A DNA stretch of 32,159 nucleotides from Chara braunii (lineage: Eukaryota > Streptophyta > Charophyceae > Charales > Characeae), in the NCBI GenBank assembly GCA_003427395.1, contig BFEA01000074.1:265268-297426 (forward strand), read 5' to 3'. Made by a program: the position numbers and the translations under genes. This document shows positions 19,570 through 29,722 of the stretch, one piece after another (positions within the stretch are counted from its first letter, which is position 1; each line of letters begins with the position of its first letter). The notes under the pieces were generated by a model. The model ran no database searches, had not been told where the DNA came from, and saw only the letters and a program-made list of their open reading frames with translations.

Positions 19570-21860
19570 GTATAAATGTTGTTGGACCTCTCAACAGAGC
19601 TAGGGTTAGCAAATTCATTCAGATTGCTAGTACCAGGGGATTCGGGTTACACTTGGATTTCACATCGGCATCGGACCTCAGACAAGTGGCCAAGCGAAGG
19701 CTAGATTATTTTATAGCAAGCAATTAAGTGTTGGAATCATTCACAACGGTTCTATATATCTGCCTTTCATTGTTGAATCACAACCGGTTGTAGCATAAGT
19801 AAAGTTGCATATGACCATTGAGGGAGTCAAAGGGTTTTTCAGGCTGAATGCTTTAAACCTTGAAGACCAACGCATCGCGAAGTGGCTGGAAAATCACATG
19901 AATAGTTGGGAACTTAGAATTAACATTTTTTATTAACAATAGACTGGTTGGAGAGCGGTCTCATCATTGTGTTAAGAATTATGAACTTTTGCTCTAAAAC
20001 CTTGGTCAAATATGAAAACCAAAAGAAATAAATTCACAGAAGGAGAGTGGAAAAAGCAGCAGAGAGGACGGAGGGTCACCCTATCTCAGTTATGGTGTGA
20101 GCAACATATCGGGAGAGGAGGTTGACAAAAATTAACCCATTCATGTGCATATGGAAAGGAGATGGTGAGAATTACCAAAGGAGAAGTGGATTGACTTTTA
20201 TGACAAAATGACAAAGGAGACGGTTCAATGACTCCATCCAAGAAGACTGCAACAAGAAATGAGAAAACTACATCATCACTTCGACGAAAATACTCTAAGA
20301 GCCTACACAGCCTCAACATGTTCACATACGCTCAACTCTATTATGAAGACATCTAGACAACTCACCGTCATTAAGAAAACATCAACACCGATCCGTCGGA
20401 GATTTCAGGTATATAGGAAGACGCCACGGTCGTGTTGCCTACACCAGACCTCGACAAACCAATCACCATCATGGATGAAACTACTAAGAAAAATACCATG
20501 GCACGTGGGAAGTTACCAGGGGTGGATGAATTGGCCGTCGAATTATACTCAAAGAATTGAAGGGTTATTGTGTTCGTGAATTTATATAACGAGATGCTAA
20601 AGGGAGGGAGTTTGAGAACAGGAATGACTCACTGGGTAATCTTGATGTTGTTAAAAAAAGGGGATGAAACGAACGTAAAAAAACATCGCTCAATTTCCTT
20701 CAAGATTTTGGCAAAGGTTTCTGCAAGAAGACTTGCCAGATACGAGCGAAACCTAGTTGCAAGTAATGAAGGGGTGTTCGTCCAAGGAGGATCCATCTTC
20801 AACAATATCATCACAACCGTAGAAGTGTTGAGATTGTGCAATCCAAAAACTTAGACGTAAAAGTCTTACTTCTTGATTTACAGAAGGCATATGGCAAGGT
20901 GGGGTAGACTTTTATCATGACGACCTTACAATATCATCACAACCGTAGAAGTATTGAGATTGTGCAATCCAAAACTTAGACGTAAAAGTCTTACTTCTTG
21001 ATTTGCAGAAGGCATATGGCAAGGTGGGGTAAACTTTTATCACGACGACCTTAAGGATAATGGGTTTTGGAGAGGGGTTGTGCAAGTGGGTGGTGTCATG
21101 TACATAACGGAGACGTTTATGATCATATGATCAATGGTCAGTTGTCTGTCCTATTCAGACTAACAGGACCCCCCCTTGCTCATCGTGTTGCAGTTTGCAG
21201 ATAGAAGTCCTCAACCGAATAAGACAACATTCATATATTAGAGGACCACAATTGTCCAACGGTGCAAATTGTATGGTAAAAACCCTAGAAGATGACCTAT
21301 TTGTTGTATGTGGAAACTCAGTGGAAAACTTGTCTGCAATGAAGGATGTCATGTCACAAAAGTTTGACTTATTGGAAGTCTCAGTCAACTGGAGAAAGTT
21401 TATGTATCTGCTACTAAAAGCCTATGAGTTGAGGGTAGAACGGGAGTGGAAAAAAAAGAAAAAAAGAACGTTTTTGACATGTTGATAAACCTCCAAATGG
21501 AATCCACAACACAAGGTCCATTGCTGCAAACACAAAATTGTTGTAAGGGTCTAACTTTGGGGAACGACGTGGTATCTGTCAATCATAGGTCATGAACCGG
21601 TCTCGAATGCAAACCTTTTCTCAATTGTTTGGTTCGTCTCAGCGGTGAGGAAATTGGTGGAAAGGATCCTCATTGCAATCCGTAGGTCGGTGACACGATT
21701 CTTATGGAAACTGAAGGTTAAGTGTAACAAGGGTTTTTTAGTCAAAATCTTATGGGAAACTCTCACTTCCCACACAAACAGGGTGGGCAAGGTCTACCAG
21801 ATCCCACAAGAAGAAACCGGGTCCAACTTTAGACTTGGCTATGCAAAGTGCCATTGACAA
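19570..21860 (+). pseudogene. LINE (non-LTR retrotransposon) ORF2 relic: endonuclease tail and reverse transcriptase
   Basis: Plus-strand frames broken by many stops and shifts. In order: an endonuclease C-terminal trace (GYTW, then RRLDYF, about 19640-19720); a linker (FRLNALNLEDQRIAKWLENH, about 19840); RT motifs GKLPGVDELAVELY (about 20508), ILMLLKKGDETNVKKHRSIS (the P-K-KGD-RPIS block), FKILAKVSARRL, VQGGSIFNNI, and LLLDLQKAYGKV (motif A, usual KAYD has become KAYG). MINGQLSVLFRLT is next, then TLEDDLFVV (catalytic DD at 21291-21296, where FADD is usual). A thumb stretch RRSVTRFLWKLKVK with VKILWETLT follows at about 21670-21770. The motif set is typical of non-LTR RT, not Ty3. Clearly inactive and old. 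Confidence 0.85.
20803..21053 (+). repeat. 126-bp tandem duplication inside the LINE RT
   Basis: Unit 1 is 20803-20928 and unit 2 is 20929-21053 (one A shorter in a run). They differ at about five positions. The unit covers the RT motif A region (LLLDLQKAYGKV), so the motif occurs twice in a row. The period of 126 is a multiple of three. Confidence 0.92.
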
Positions 21861-23060
21861 ATTCAAAGGAGCACCAAATAAAATCAACTGAAATAATTTT
21901 GATGAGGGAATGGAGGTTTATCATACCCGGGGATGTATGAATTTATCCATGTACGGATTTGCTTCATAATTGACTCATTTAGGAAAACTAAATAAAAGTT
22001 ACATTTTGGAATGTTGACAAAAAAACATGGAACATATTACCTTCAAACACACGACAAGCATTGCAAATGAAAGAAGCAGTGTCGATGCAACACCTATTTG
22101 AATTCCTTCGATTTGGAACCAGGTAGCGAATATCGTCAAGGTTGAAGGATCAACCGACTCTTTCAGGCTGGCATGGATACGAAGGGGGGTGGTACCCATC
22201 AAAGATTTGTGGTCGTCACTGTTGGGAGATTGCGTACCAATGGACAAGACCAAGAATAAGTCGATGGGTTTAAGAAGGATCGTAGAGTACCTGCGGACTC
22301 TCTGGGCAACTATCCCACGAGAATGGATGAATCTATTAGGTCCATAAGGGTTGGATCCCCAAACACATGGTAATGCGCAACAGAGGAGCAAAAACCAGAT
22401 GTGGTGTGGAAAGTACTAAAAACCTTGGAAAATGGCTTCAGGAAGGTAGAGAGATAAAAATGTAAGAGACAGTCGAACAAGATGATGTACCTAGCTAATG
22501 TGAAGAAACAATCCTGTTATGGAACAACCGGGTGCAAATACGAGTAGTCAAAAGAAGCACACAAGAGAGAAGATTTACCTCTCTATGACTACTCAGTGAG
22601 ATTGGGGTATGTGCTCTTGACAAAGGATCAAAATCACCAACGATAATTGCAATGAATAAGTGGCAGGCGATGTTGGGAGTCATCATTCGGGAGGTAAAGC
22701 AACAATTTACTAAGTTGTGCATCCTACCAAGCATTCTCTGACTCCTTTCATTGATAGTGATTCCCTCTACCACAATGCCACATGGTTAGTCAACAGAGGA
22801 ATGAATGTGGAATTGCGCAACTACGGTACTTGACCAGTTGAATCGATAGACATTTATGGTGGGAGTATTTTGCGTCCAAGAGGATTTGACATTGTTGGAA
22901 ACATCATTAAAATGTGAAGGCCAACAAAGGAGTAAAGTGAAACGAACAATGAGTCCTTTCAGGCTTCCTCCCAGCACACTTGACCAGCATGTAGGGTTGG
23001 AGCTACATTGCATATGTGAGCACATTAATCATACCAGAGGTACTATAGGCAGTTAAAAAC
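21861..23060 (+). other. probable continuation of the LINE relic
   Basis: No diagnostic motif remains. The plus-strand stretch at 22856-23056 is open for 66 codons (including PPSTLDQHVGLELH) and could be a LINE C-terminal remnant, but this is a weak guess. Confidence 0.3.
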
Positions 23061-25020
23061 AAAATGAGGTTTGAGAATATATAACTTTTATACATCGAAA
23101 TCAAGCGAACAATCAAGTAGGGGTTGAAACATGTACTTAGCATGGATGCAAGATGAAAACTGAAGGTTTGTAACACATGAGCTTACGTGCATTCTCTAGT
23201 TCTCGTGCCCCCTTTTCATTTTTTTGGCTAAAAGGGTTGTGATAGTTCCGGATTCCGGTGCAATTGGACGGGCTTCTCTTTGATGGATTAAGTACAGGCT
23301 AAACTTTTGTGAATTCATTTTTTCGAGTAGAAAGGATGAAAGGCGATATAAAATTTTTCGGTGGATTTCAGTCGGGATACTTTACATGCATTCTTTTTAT
23401 TTTTCTATGTAAATTTTAGAATGTCCTTTCAACTCATGTTGTTGTTGATGGATGGTAGAATAGCAATCGGTGTGCCTTAGCAAACTCTTAGCGGCCGACG
23501 TAAGAATCCGCACATCAAAATTCCTTTCAAACTTCTTTATTTTGAATTAGTCGTAGGAATTAGGCGCAACTTTCGATGAAATTTCTCATAACTGTTTCAA
23601 TGTCTTTACAAGTTTTATAAATGCTCCTTATGCGTTGGTGCTTTTGAATGTAAGTCTTTTTTATTTCCCTCGCTCTCTTTCTTCCCACCACTAGTGGTAA
23701 CCTGTAATTGCCTTCTTCTCCTTCTTTCCACACCTACTTCTTCATCTTGACCCCCCTGAATCTTGACCCTTCCGTGCACCATCTCTCATAATTTTTTTTT
23801 TCGCATTCACCTAACACCCCAGAGAATCTTGTAAATATCCGAGTGACCGTAAAATTATGACGACACTATGTAAAAAAACCTTTTTTATCTCCCCACTCTG
23901 CGTTCCAATTGACTACAATCACCTTGTCGGATCAACATAGCCCTCTTACCATCAATTTCATCTCCTTCTCTCCCCTTCTCGTCCCCACCCTTCCCCGAAC
24001 ATCATAATCCCTTCCCCTTTCTTCGGAACTATAAATCCTGCAAACATGTTTTTTTTGCTCTCTCGCAATGCATCTGTCATATCCGTTCAAGTAACGGTTT
24101 ATAGTCGTCATGATCAACAGATCACAAAGTCCTGATAGATCTGTTGCAACTTGGCGTGATCGCGCGCTGGATTGTTGCAGAGGAATCTAGGATCTAGGCG
24201 GATTAATGCAGGACTTGAGTTGATCGAATGACAATCGATGGGGTTTATGCTAAGTACGTGGCGAGGGGGATTATCAGTGCTTGAGCAGGGTCAAAGGTAA
24301 TAGTTAAGTTATTGACAAGCTAGGGGCGACAGTTCAGAGGGCGGAGGATTCAACGTCTTTTCTTATTCATATATTTTGAGTAAAGTTTGCATAACTAGAT
24401 GTCAATCTTTTCGCCTCAATTGTTTGTTTGCATATTTCTTATTTTTCTCCCTCTCTCGCTTTCTTGTCTTTTTGGATGACTCGGTTTGAACAATTTTTGA
24501 ATGGTTGTGTACGATTGCACATCTCTCTGAGGATGATATATGCGTACGTGTGACCTTTTTGCTATGACTTCTCGTGACGCAAATCTTTGGAAAGTGCGAA
24601 TATAGGCGGGATCGTCTGGTCTAATATTGAATGGGTGAGGTTATGATAATGAGTGTGTAAATTTTTTGTTCTCCTCGTACATGTTGAATGCTATAATTGA
24701 GTGTTTTGTATCTTTTGATGGTTGCTTGGATAAATGAGCAACTTCGATGTTTTACGAATGTATGGCTGAATGTTGTTTAGCTAACGAACGACGCATAATC
24801 TGTTTTGGATTAGTTGTTTGCTAACCATCTACTTGTTACACACTTTTAATTGCATACCCATCTAAGGAAATATATGAGATGCGTCCTCTTGCATTAGCTA
24901 CGAGCATACGATGGGTTGATCTGTTTTGTGAACAGTGGATACAAGTGGAGTTGTCGGTTGATGACCAGCTGGACTGAACCAGTGGACCTTCGGGGCTACG
25001 ACATCACGGTCATCCTTACT
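23061..25020. other. AT-rich stretch, nothing recognised
   Basis: About 2 kb with no supported ORF, no RNA gene and no clear repeat. Pyrimidine-rich runs occur around 23690-23800 and 23930-24060. Confidence 0.45.
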
Positions 25021-25024
25021 CGTG

Positions 25025-25510
25025 CTGTTGAGCGCATCGGCCCTCGCCGTTTTCCACGAAAGAGGAAGGAGCCTTCCCGACTATGTCACGCACGAGTTAA
25101 AACAAAGAGCAAAACACAGAGACAACTTGGGGATGACGCATAATTAATCATGCGGACCGCCGAGACGGTCGTGGTCGCGTCCTCCCTTCGCCGCTTTAGC
25201 TGGGTGCGCCAACTGTACATCCCGCGGTCCCCTACGACAGGATAGGTTCCCGCGGGGCATAAGCTTGCTTCCCTAAGGGGCTGTCACCACCCTTAGGGGC
25301 ATATCCCTACCGAGCTATTGACCCACATGCGAAGGCTTTTACATGCAGTTGCAGAGGTGGATTCAATCGAGGGCATTTGCACGCTCGCTGTAGTATAGGT
25401 ACGGGCAATTAAAACGCCTTATGAACCCGGACGTTGTTCGTTCCTTAGGGCGTTGATCTCCTAAGTACGAAGCGTACGCCGATCGACAAGGCTGGTCTCA
25501 ACCAAGCATG
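25025..25510 (-). repeat. solo or truncated LTR related to LTR-A
   Basis: Aligns collinearly with 12460-12890: shared GCGCATCGG near the start, GTCACGCANGAGTT, CATGCGG, TGCGCCA, CCCTACGACANGATAGG, GCTGTCACC, CATATCCCTACCGAGCTA against GTATCCCCACTGAGCTA, GCAGAGGTGGA-type and GTAGTATAGG words. It runs in the same orientation as LTR-A but is well diverged. A 9-bp perfect stem (25271-25279 with 25290-25298) holds the loop GCTGTCACC as in LTR-A. No PBS or Pol sequence adjoins either side, so it is probably a solo LTR. The right edge is unclear. Confidence 0.7.
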
Positions 25511-26690
25511 AAACCTCCTTGCCCCTTTAAACATAGTTAAAAGAAAGTTATAACATCACACATAGTTATACCAAAAGGAACTATACTTAGTCGATAGGAA
25601 TGTATATCCCATCTGCAATGATAATCGAATCATCATTAAATACACAAGATCAAAATAAAACCCAACCACCCCGGGTCGAATTTCACAAAACTCATACAGC
25701 CGCCAACACGGAGTTAGTTTTCGACAATAACATAATTGCTGTCGACACGGTAATCGGACAACCTTAGTTTTGACTTGATGAGACGCGTTGCCAAAGTTAT
25801 TCATTCCATCCTACCGCCGACATAAGATTGAACACGCACACACTCGTCTCCATACGTTTCTCAATCTTCTTGGATGACGGGCTGTTTTGCGGATGATTCT
25901 TGATCAGGGGTATTGCTTGAGGTGTTGCATGTCTCTCCCTCTAGGAAGTGGTCTGGGGTACTCCTCCTCCTCGCCCGAGCACAAAACCGGGATCTCAAAA
26001 GTCGGGCCGTCTCCACCGAATCGGCAAACCACCCCCTTGTAGAACGGTCCACTTTGGGTCGATAACAGGGTCGGCTCCTAAAGCAACGAACCCCCGTCCC
26101 AGATGCTTCCTTGAAAGAGAGAAAGCATCCACCGCAAGTAAATTTTCAGTTATTCTCATTCTCTTCTACCTAAGGTAATTTAGACGAAAAAGAGTCAGAG
26201 GTGATCGAAAATGAGAATCATTTGGACAAGTGGAGGTAGATAAAGTCATTCAGGGTGGAAAGGGTCAATCATTGGGAAATACTAAGTCCATTTTACCTTA
26301 TCTGCTTTATTTCAATCGAATTCATTCTACCGTACACACAGAATTAACGTTTTCAAAACAACGAATCATTTTTAACATGCAGGCAGGTGAGAAGTAAAAG
26401 GAAGACAATCATTTTTCCTTTTTTCAATTAGGCATAATCAATCTCCATTGCAAACATCCTTCTACCTACCTGCACAATACACAGAGACAACAAGTTCAAT
26501 AGAAAACCAGTACAATCCCATGCCCAAGTCAGGCCTTTCCATTCACATGCACGATATGCACGACTTTCTTATATCTTTTCAACGAACATTCAATGAACAG
26601 GGTCAATCAAAGTGTGGGTTCACACATGTGTGAAGGGAAATCTGAGTCAATCAACTGACTGACCTTGAGTGAAGTGGTGCCCAACGCGCT
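25511..26690. other. nothing recognised
   Basis: No supported coding region or RNA. The first 300 bp may be the remainder of the LTR-A relative. Confidence 0.4.
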
Positions 26691-26743
26691 CTGGCTCACT
26701 CAAGAAAGCCAAGAAATAATATACTTGTCGCTAAAGAAAACTG

Positions 26744-26935
26744 CAGTCCCAATGCAAGTCTCAAGCCAACTGCTTGTCCAAGTCTGTTCCCGACTTCCAA
26801 GTCCCACAAGCGGTAGTCCCAGATTCGATGGCGGCAAGTCGCACGAATCCCAAAAAAAATGTTGTTTCCAAGACAGTCCCAAATGATCCCACATCTGTCC
26901 CAACCGGTCCCAAGTGGTTCCTAATGGTCCAATGC
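26744..26935. repeat. short GTCCCAA-type motif cluster
   Basis: GTCCCA or a close variant recurs many times at irregular 10-30 bp intervals (for example CAGTCCCAA, AAGTCCCAC, TAGTCCCAG, CAGTCCCAA, TGTCCCAACCGGTCCCAAG). It is a degenerate simple repeat and no coding frame is convincing. Confidence 0.55.
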
Positions 26936-27149
26936 CACAAACATTCGTTTCTCACGCATATTTCATAGTGCATCGCGCGCCAACTGCCACCACGTCACGT
27001 TGCCGCTACCGCACACTCGAACTCGGTAGCACAACCTCATCAAACATAAGAGACGCCACGCTGTAGAAAAAAAACTCCGCCGCTATCGTGTCGCAAATCC
27101 CTGTTGTCGAGTCGCTAACCCATCAACATTTCTAAAAAAAAAAAAAAAA

Positions 27150-27412
27150 AAGTATCGTTGCGCCACCAGTTCGGCAACATTTTCCCGCCAAAAAAAAATC
27201 AAGTGTCGCTGCATCGCAAATCCGGCAGCACTTTCCTGCTAAAAGAAAAATCAAGTGCCGCCACGCCACAAATTCGGTAGCAGTTCTCCGTTAAAAGAAA
27301 AATCAAGTGTCACCGCGCCACAAATTCGGCAACACTTCCCCACCAAAAGAAAATTCAAGTGTCGCTGCGCCACAAACCCGGCAGCACCTCCCCAGCGCGT
27401 AAGAAAAATGGC
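27150..27412. repeat. 52-bp minisatellite, five units
   Basis: AAGT(G)TCGCTGCGCCACAAATTCGGCAGCACTT-type units begin near 27150, 27201, 27253, 27305 and 27357 (spacing 51-52 bp), each preceded by an A-rich AAAAGAAAAATC box. A 17-18 nt A tract precedes unit 1. Copies are roughly 80% alike by eye. Confidence 0.85.
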
Positions 27413-28171
27413 TGCCAGCGATGCCGCACCGCTCGGGCAGCATCTCCGCAGTACTGCCGTTATGGCCGTCGATGACGCTGTGCCACAACACATTGCCACA
27501 ACATCGTCGTCGCCCCCTGTTGCATTTCACGACCGCTCCTCGCTGCGCTGCTGTAAAGCCCCCTAGAGACCAACCTGCCAAGGGGTGGAGCAAAGTGCTC
27601 CAGCCAAGGCTATGGCTGTCTCCTCCCTCGCCACGCTCCTTTGCTGTACTCCAGCTCCGCCAACAACACTCTTGCCTCCTCTCCAGCACTCCTGCAATGA
27701 GGCAAGTGTGCTGTTACACACTGGCAGTTGGAGGAAAGTGTGAGGCAGCTCGAGGACAGCTGCCTTTTTTGTAGTGGCTGAGGAGGGCAGCAACAGCCTC
27801 AGCTGCCCCCAGGCAAAATTCGTCACTTGCCTGGGGTCGTTGATCTGAGCCAGATCAACGGACTGAGGCTGCCTCACCTCAGCCACACACTTAGGGTGGC
27901 AGTTGTACTCAACTGCCCCTTTTTTTTTTCCCCTTTTTCCCTGCACTCAGCCCCACATTGAGTGCAAGTTCAGTGAGAAAATGGCTATTTTCGGCCAAGT
28001 TTCCCTCACTACCTCTTCAGGTCCCCAGCCTCTGGCCTGAGTCACATTCAAGCCAGTTTGGCCTTTATCTGACTGTAGTCGTGGCCACATTTGTGGCCGT
28101 GGCTTTTTTTTTTTCTTTTTCCCTTCCTCTTCTTTTCTTTTCTTTTCCCTTCTGCATCCATTCTGCCCCTG

Positions 28172-28189
28172 CGGCCACGTACGTGGCCG
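28172..28189. repeat. 18-bp perfect palindrome
   Basis: CGGCCACGTACGTGGCCG reads the same on both strands. The related hairpin GGCCACA-TT-TGTGGCC lies 75 bp to the left, so both share the GGCCAC arm. Confidence 0.9.
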
Positions 28190-28391
28190 TTACTTTTTCT
28201 CCCTTTTTTTTTCTTTTTCTTTTTTTTCTCGTTTTCCTGTGCAGGGACAACTCGTTTTCCAAAACGAGTTGCCCCCCCCTTTGTCACTTCGCAGAGCCGA
28301 ACTAGAATCAGGCTCAAAGGGGTTGTTTCCCCCTGCCTGCGCCGGTATCTGGACCGAATGAGCGCTCCATACAGGCGCGCGGCCTTTGAGA

Positions 28392-28398
28392 CCCCCCC

Positions 28399-28461
<63 letters not shown>
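28392..28461. repeat. C18 run followed by (TC)n microsatellite
   Basis: Eighteen C (28392-28409) are followed by about 26 TC dinucleotides (28410-28461). This homopurine-homopyrimidine tract could adopt triplex or other non-B structure and is error-prone in assembly. Confidence 0.95.
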
Positions 28462-28465
<4 letters not shown>

Positions 28466-28840
28466 AGTCCCGACCGCCGCCACCGTTGTTGGCAGTTGAA
28501 TGCCACCAAAAGTGTGTGCAAAGGTCCCTGGTGACTCAAGTGCAACGCCCCCATGCCCTCGTCCGAACGTAACCGCACATATGCGGCAAATCCATCCTAA
28601 ACTAAAGTGACAGTCCGTTCGTTGAAAACAAACGGACTTTTATTTAATAAAAAGAAAACAAAACCAAAAAAATCTAAAACAAATCTAAGAGAAAAAAAAA
28701 TCTAAAAGAAAACAGTAAAACAAAAAACAAAAACAAACTTACCTCCCTCATAAAACGGTTGCCCGTTACTTCGGGCGCCTGTAACAATTCTGGATACTGT
28801 AAGTCCCAGTTACTTCGGATAGCTCTACATGTCGTTTCAC

Positions 28841-28867
<27 letters not shown>
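28841..28867. repeat. 27-nt T tract
   Basis: On the minus strand this is a 27-nt A tract about 108 nt beyond the 3' end of the U6-derived fragment. It could be the poly(A) tail of a retroposed minus-strand transcript carrying that fragment. A perfect 7-bp hairpin (GTTGGCT/AGCCAAC, 28886-28901) lies between them. Confidence 0.85.
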
Positions 28868-28872
<5 letters not shown>

Positions 28873-28974
28873 TATTTTAAATCTTGTTGGCTTTAGCCAA
28901 CGGTCACTTCATGGAACCACCTTAGTGACTTGTTGAAATGTAGACTCGAGTTCAATCCCTTCGGGGATCGAAAC

Positions 28975-29034
28975 AAATTTTGGACCATTTTTCGATTTAT
29001 GCGTGTCATCCTTGTGCAGGGGCCATGCTAATCT
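28975..29034 (-). pseudogene. U6 snRNA-derived fragment (3' two thirds)
   Basis: The minus strand contains AGATTAGCATGGCCCCTGC, then CAAGGATGACACGC, AAATCG and AAATGGTCCAAA, which is the plant/animal U6 spliceosomal RNA from the AGC triad through the internal stem-loop to the 3' end. Only three transitions from the usual sequence are seen (GCGC to GCAC, GCAC to GCAT, CGAG to CGAA). The 5' part including the ACAGAGA box is absent: the sequence changes abruptly to CGCGGGGT before AGATTAGC. On the other side lies a TTCG-loop hairpin (28955-28968) resembling the U6 5' stem-loop. A functional U6 gene is excluded because ACAGAGA is missing. It looks like a chimeric retroposed copy. Confidence 0.85.
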
Positions 29035-29121
29035 ACCCCGCGCGGCTAATTTTCTGCCACAAGATCTCTTGATCCTACGGCCGAGATCGGCCGCGCCCAA
29101 AAATTTGGCGGCCAACTCCAA

Positions 29122-29213
29122 AAGGAGCTAGCCTAGTGGTACGGCGATTAAGATTCGATCCTCGTATCAATGGGGTGAGAGTCCAGTACCGGTACCTACT
29201 GGGCTAGCTCCTT
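29122..29213. repeat. inverted repeat with tRNA-promoter-like boxes
   Basis: AAGGAGCTAGCCTAGT (29122-29137) pairs with ACTGGGCTAGCTCCTT (29198-29213) with one G-T wobble, and the pairing extends inward through GGTAC with small bulges. On the plus strand TAGCCTAGTGG (29129-29139) fits an RNA polymerase III A box and GATTCGATCC (29152-29161) resembles a B box. The two are closer than in a normal tRNA and no cloverleaf folds by eye. Could be a SINE head or a truncated tRNA-derived sequence. Confidence 0.55.
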
Positions 29214-29492
29214 CCACAGTAGAGGTAGGAGCAACTCTTCTATAAAAAGAACTTGCCCAGTGGCTATCCCCTCCCACGCCGTCGCCTTGCAGGCCCTGCC
29301 TGCCTGTGGCCCTGCTGCCTCACCTACTTGAGGCTTTGCAAACTCTGCTTGCCAACCCTGTCCTATCGGTTGATCGAGACTATCCACCGCGGTAGTCTTC
29401 AACCCTTAACAGAGCAGGCTGCTAGGTATCTCAGCCACCGTCTTGGTCTTAACCCCTAAATAGCGGTCCCCAGTAGCCTCGGAGACTCTAAA

Positions 29493-29619
29493 TCGCGTGG
29501 TTGCTAAGCCGCGTGTCTTTATTTACTGGGATAGGCTCGGGTTCAATATCCTCAATGCCCGTGCCTTCCTCTTTTCAGCCTATTTAGGCCTTGAATCGCG
29601 AGGCTTAACAACCGCGCGA
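29493..29619. repeat. nested stem-loop of about 127 nt
   Basis: Outer stem: 29493-29510 pairs with 29602-29619 (16 Watson-Crick, one G-T, one mismatch in 18). Inner stem: ATAGGCT (29531-29537) with AGCCTAT (29577-29583). Apical stem: CGGG (29538-29541) with CCCG (29558-29561), stacking directly on the inner stem. The apical loop holds GGTTCAATATCC, B-box-like. No protein coding. May be a small foldback transposon or a structured RNA. Confidence 0.6.
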
Positions 29620-29722
29620 CATTATTTTAGGTAGAATATATCTAACTTTGGCGTTCCCATGTCCGCACGTTCTTGTGGCTTCGACAAAAGCGAAACACTT
29701 CCAGTTATTGTTGCTACTCTCG

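Larger units (their letters stand above)
27586..28638. repeat. string of consecutive perfect stem-loops
   Basis: Perfect stems follow one another with little between: 27586-27602 (7 bp), 27743-27765 (8 bp, followed by six T), 27777-27803 (7), 27807-27836 (10), 27838-27860 (9), 27898-27917 (8), 27942-27966 (8), 28083-28098 (7), 28072-28089 within the next block being the 18-bp palindrome at 28172-28189, 28248-28271 (11), 28573-28586 (5) and 28612-28638 (12 with one mismatch). Loops are 2-14 nt. No protein coding is supported here; pyrimidine runs and a microsatellite interrupt the string. Function unknown. Confidence 0.7.

Noticed and set aside
27743-27770. Bacterial rho-independent terminator (stem plus T6)
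   Set aside because: The context is eukaryotic repeat DNA with no upstream gene; the stem is one of many similar stems in the string.
28048-28578. ORFs of 97-176 codons with (RE)n or (LS)n tracts
   Set aside because: Produced by the (TC)n microsatellite and pyrimidine runs; no domain and no codon signal.
28975-29034. Functional U6 snRNA gene
   Set aside because: ACAGAGA box and 5' stem are missing from the same strand, and no upstream promoter elements were seen.
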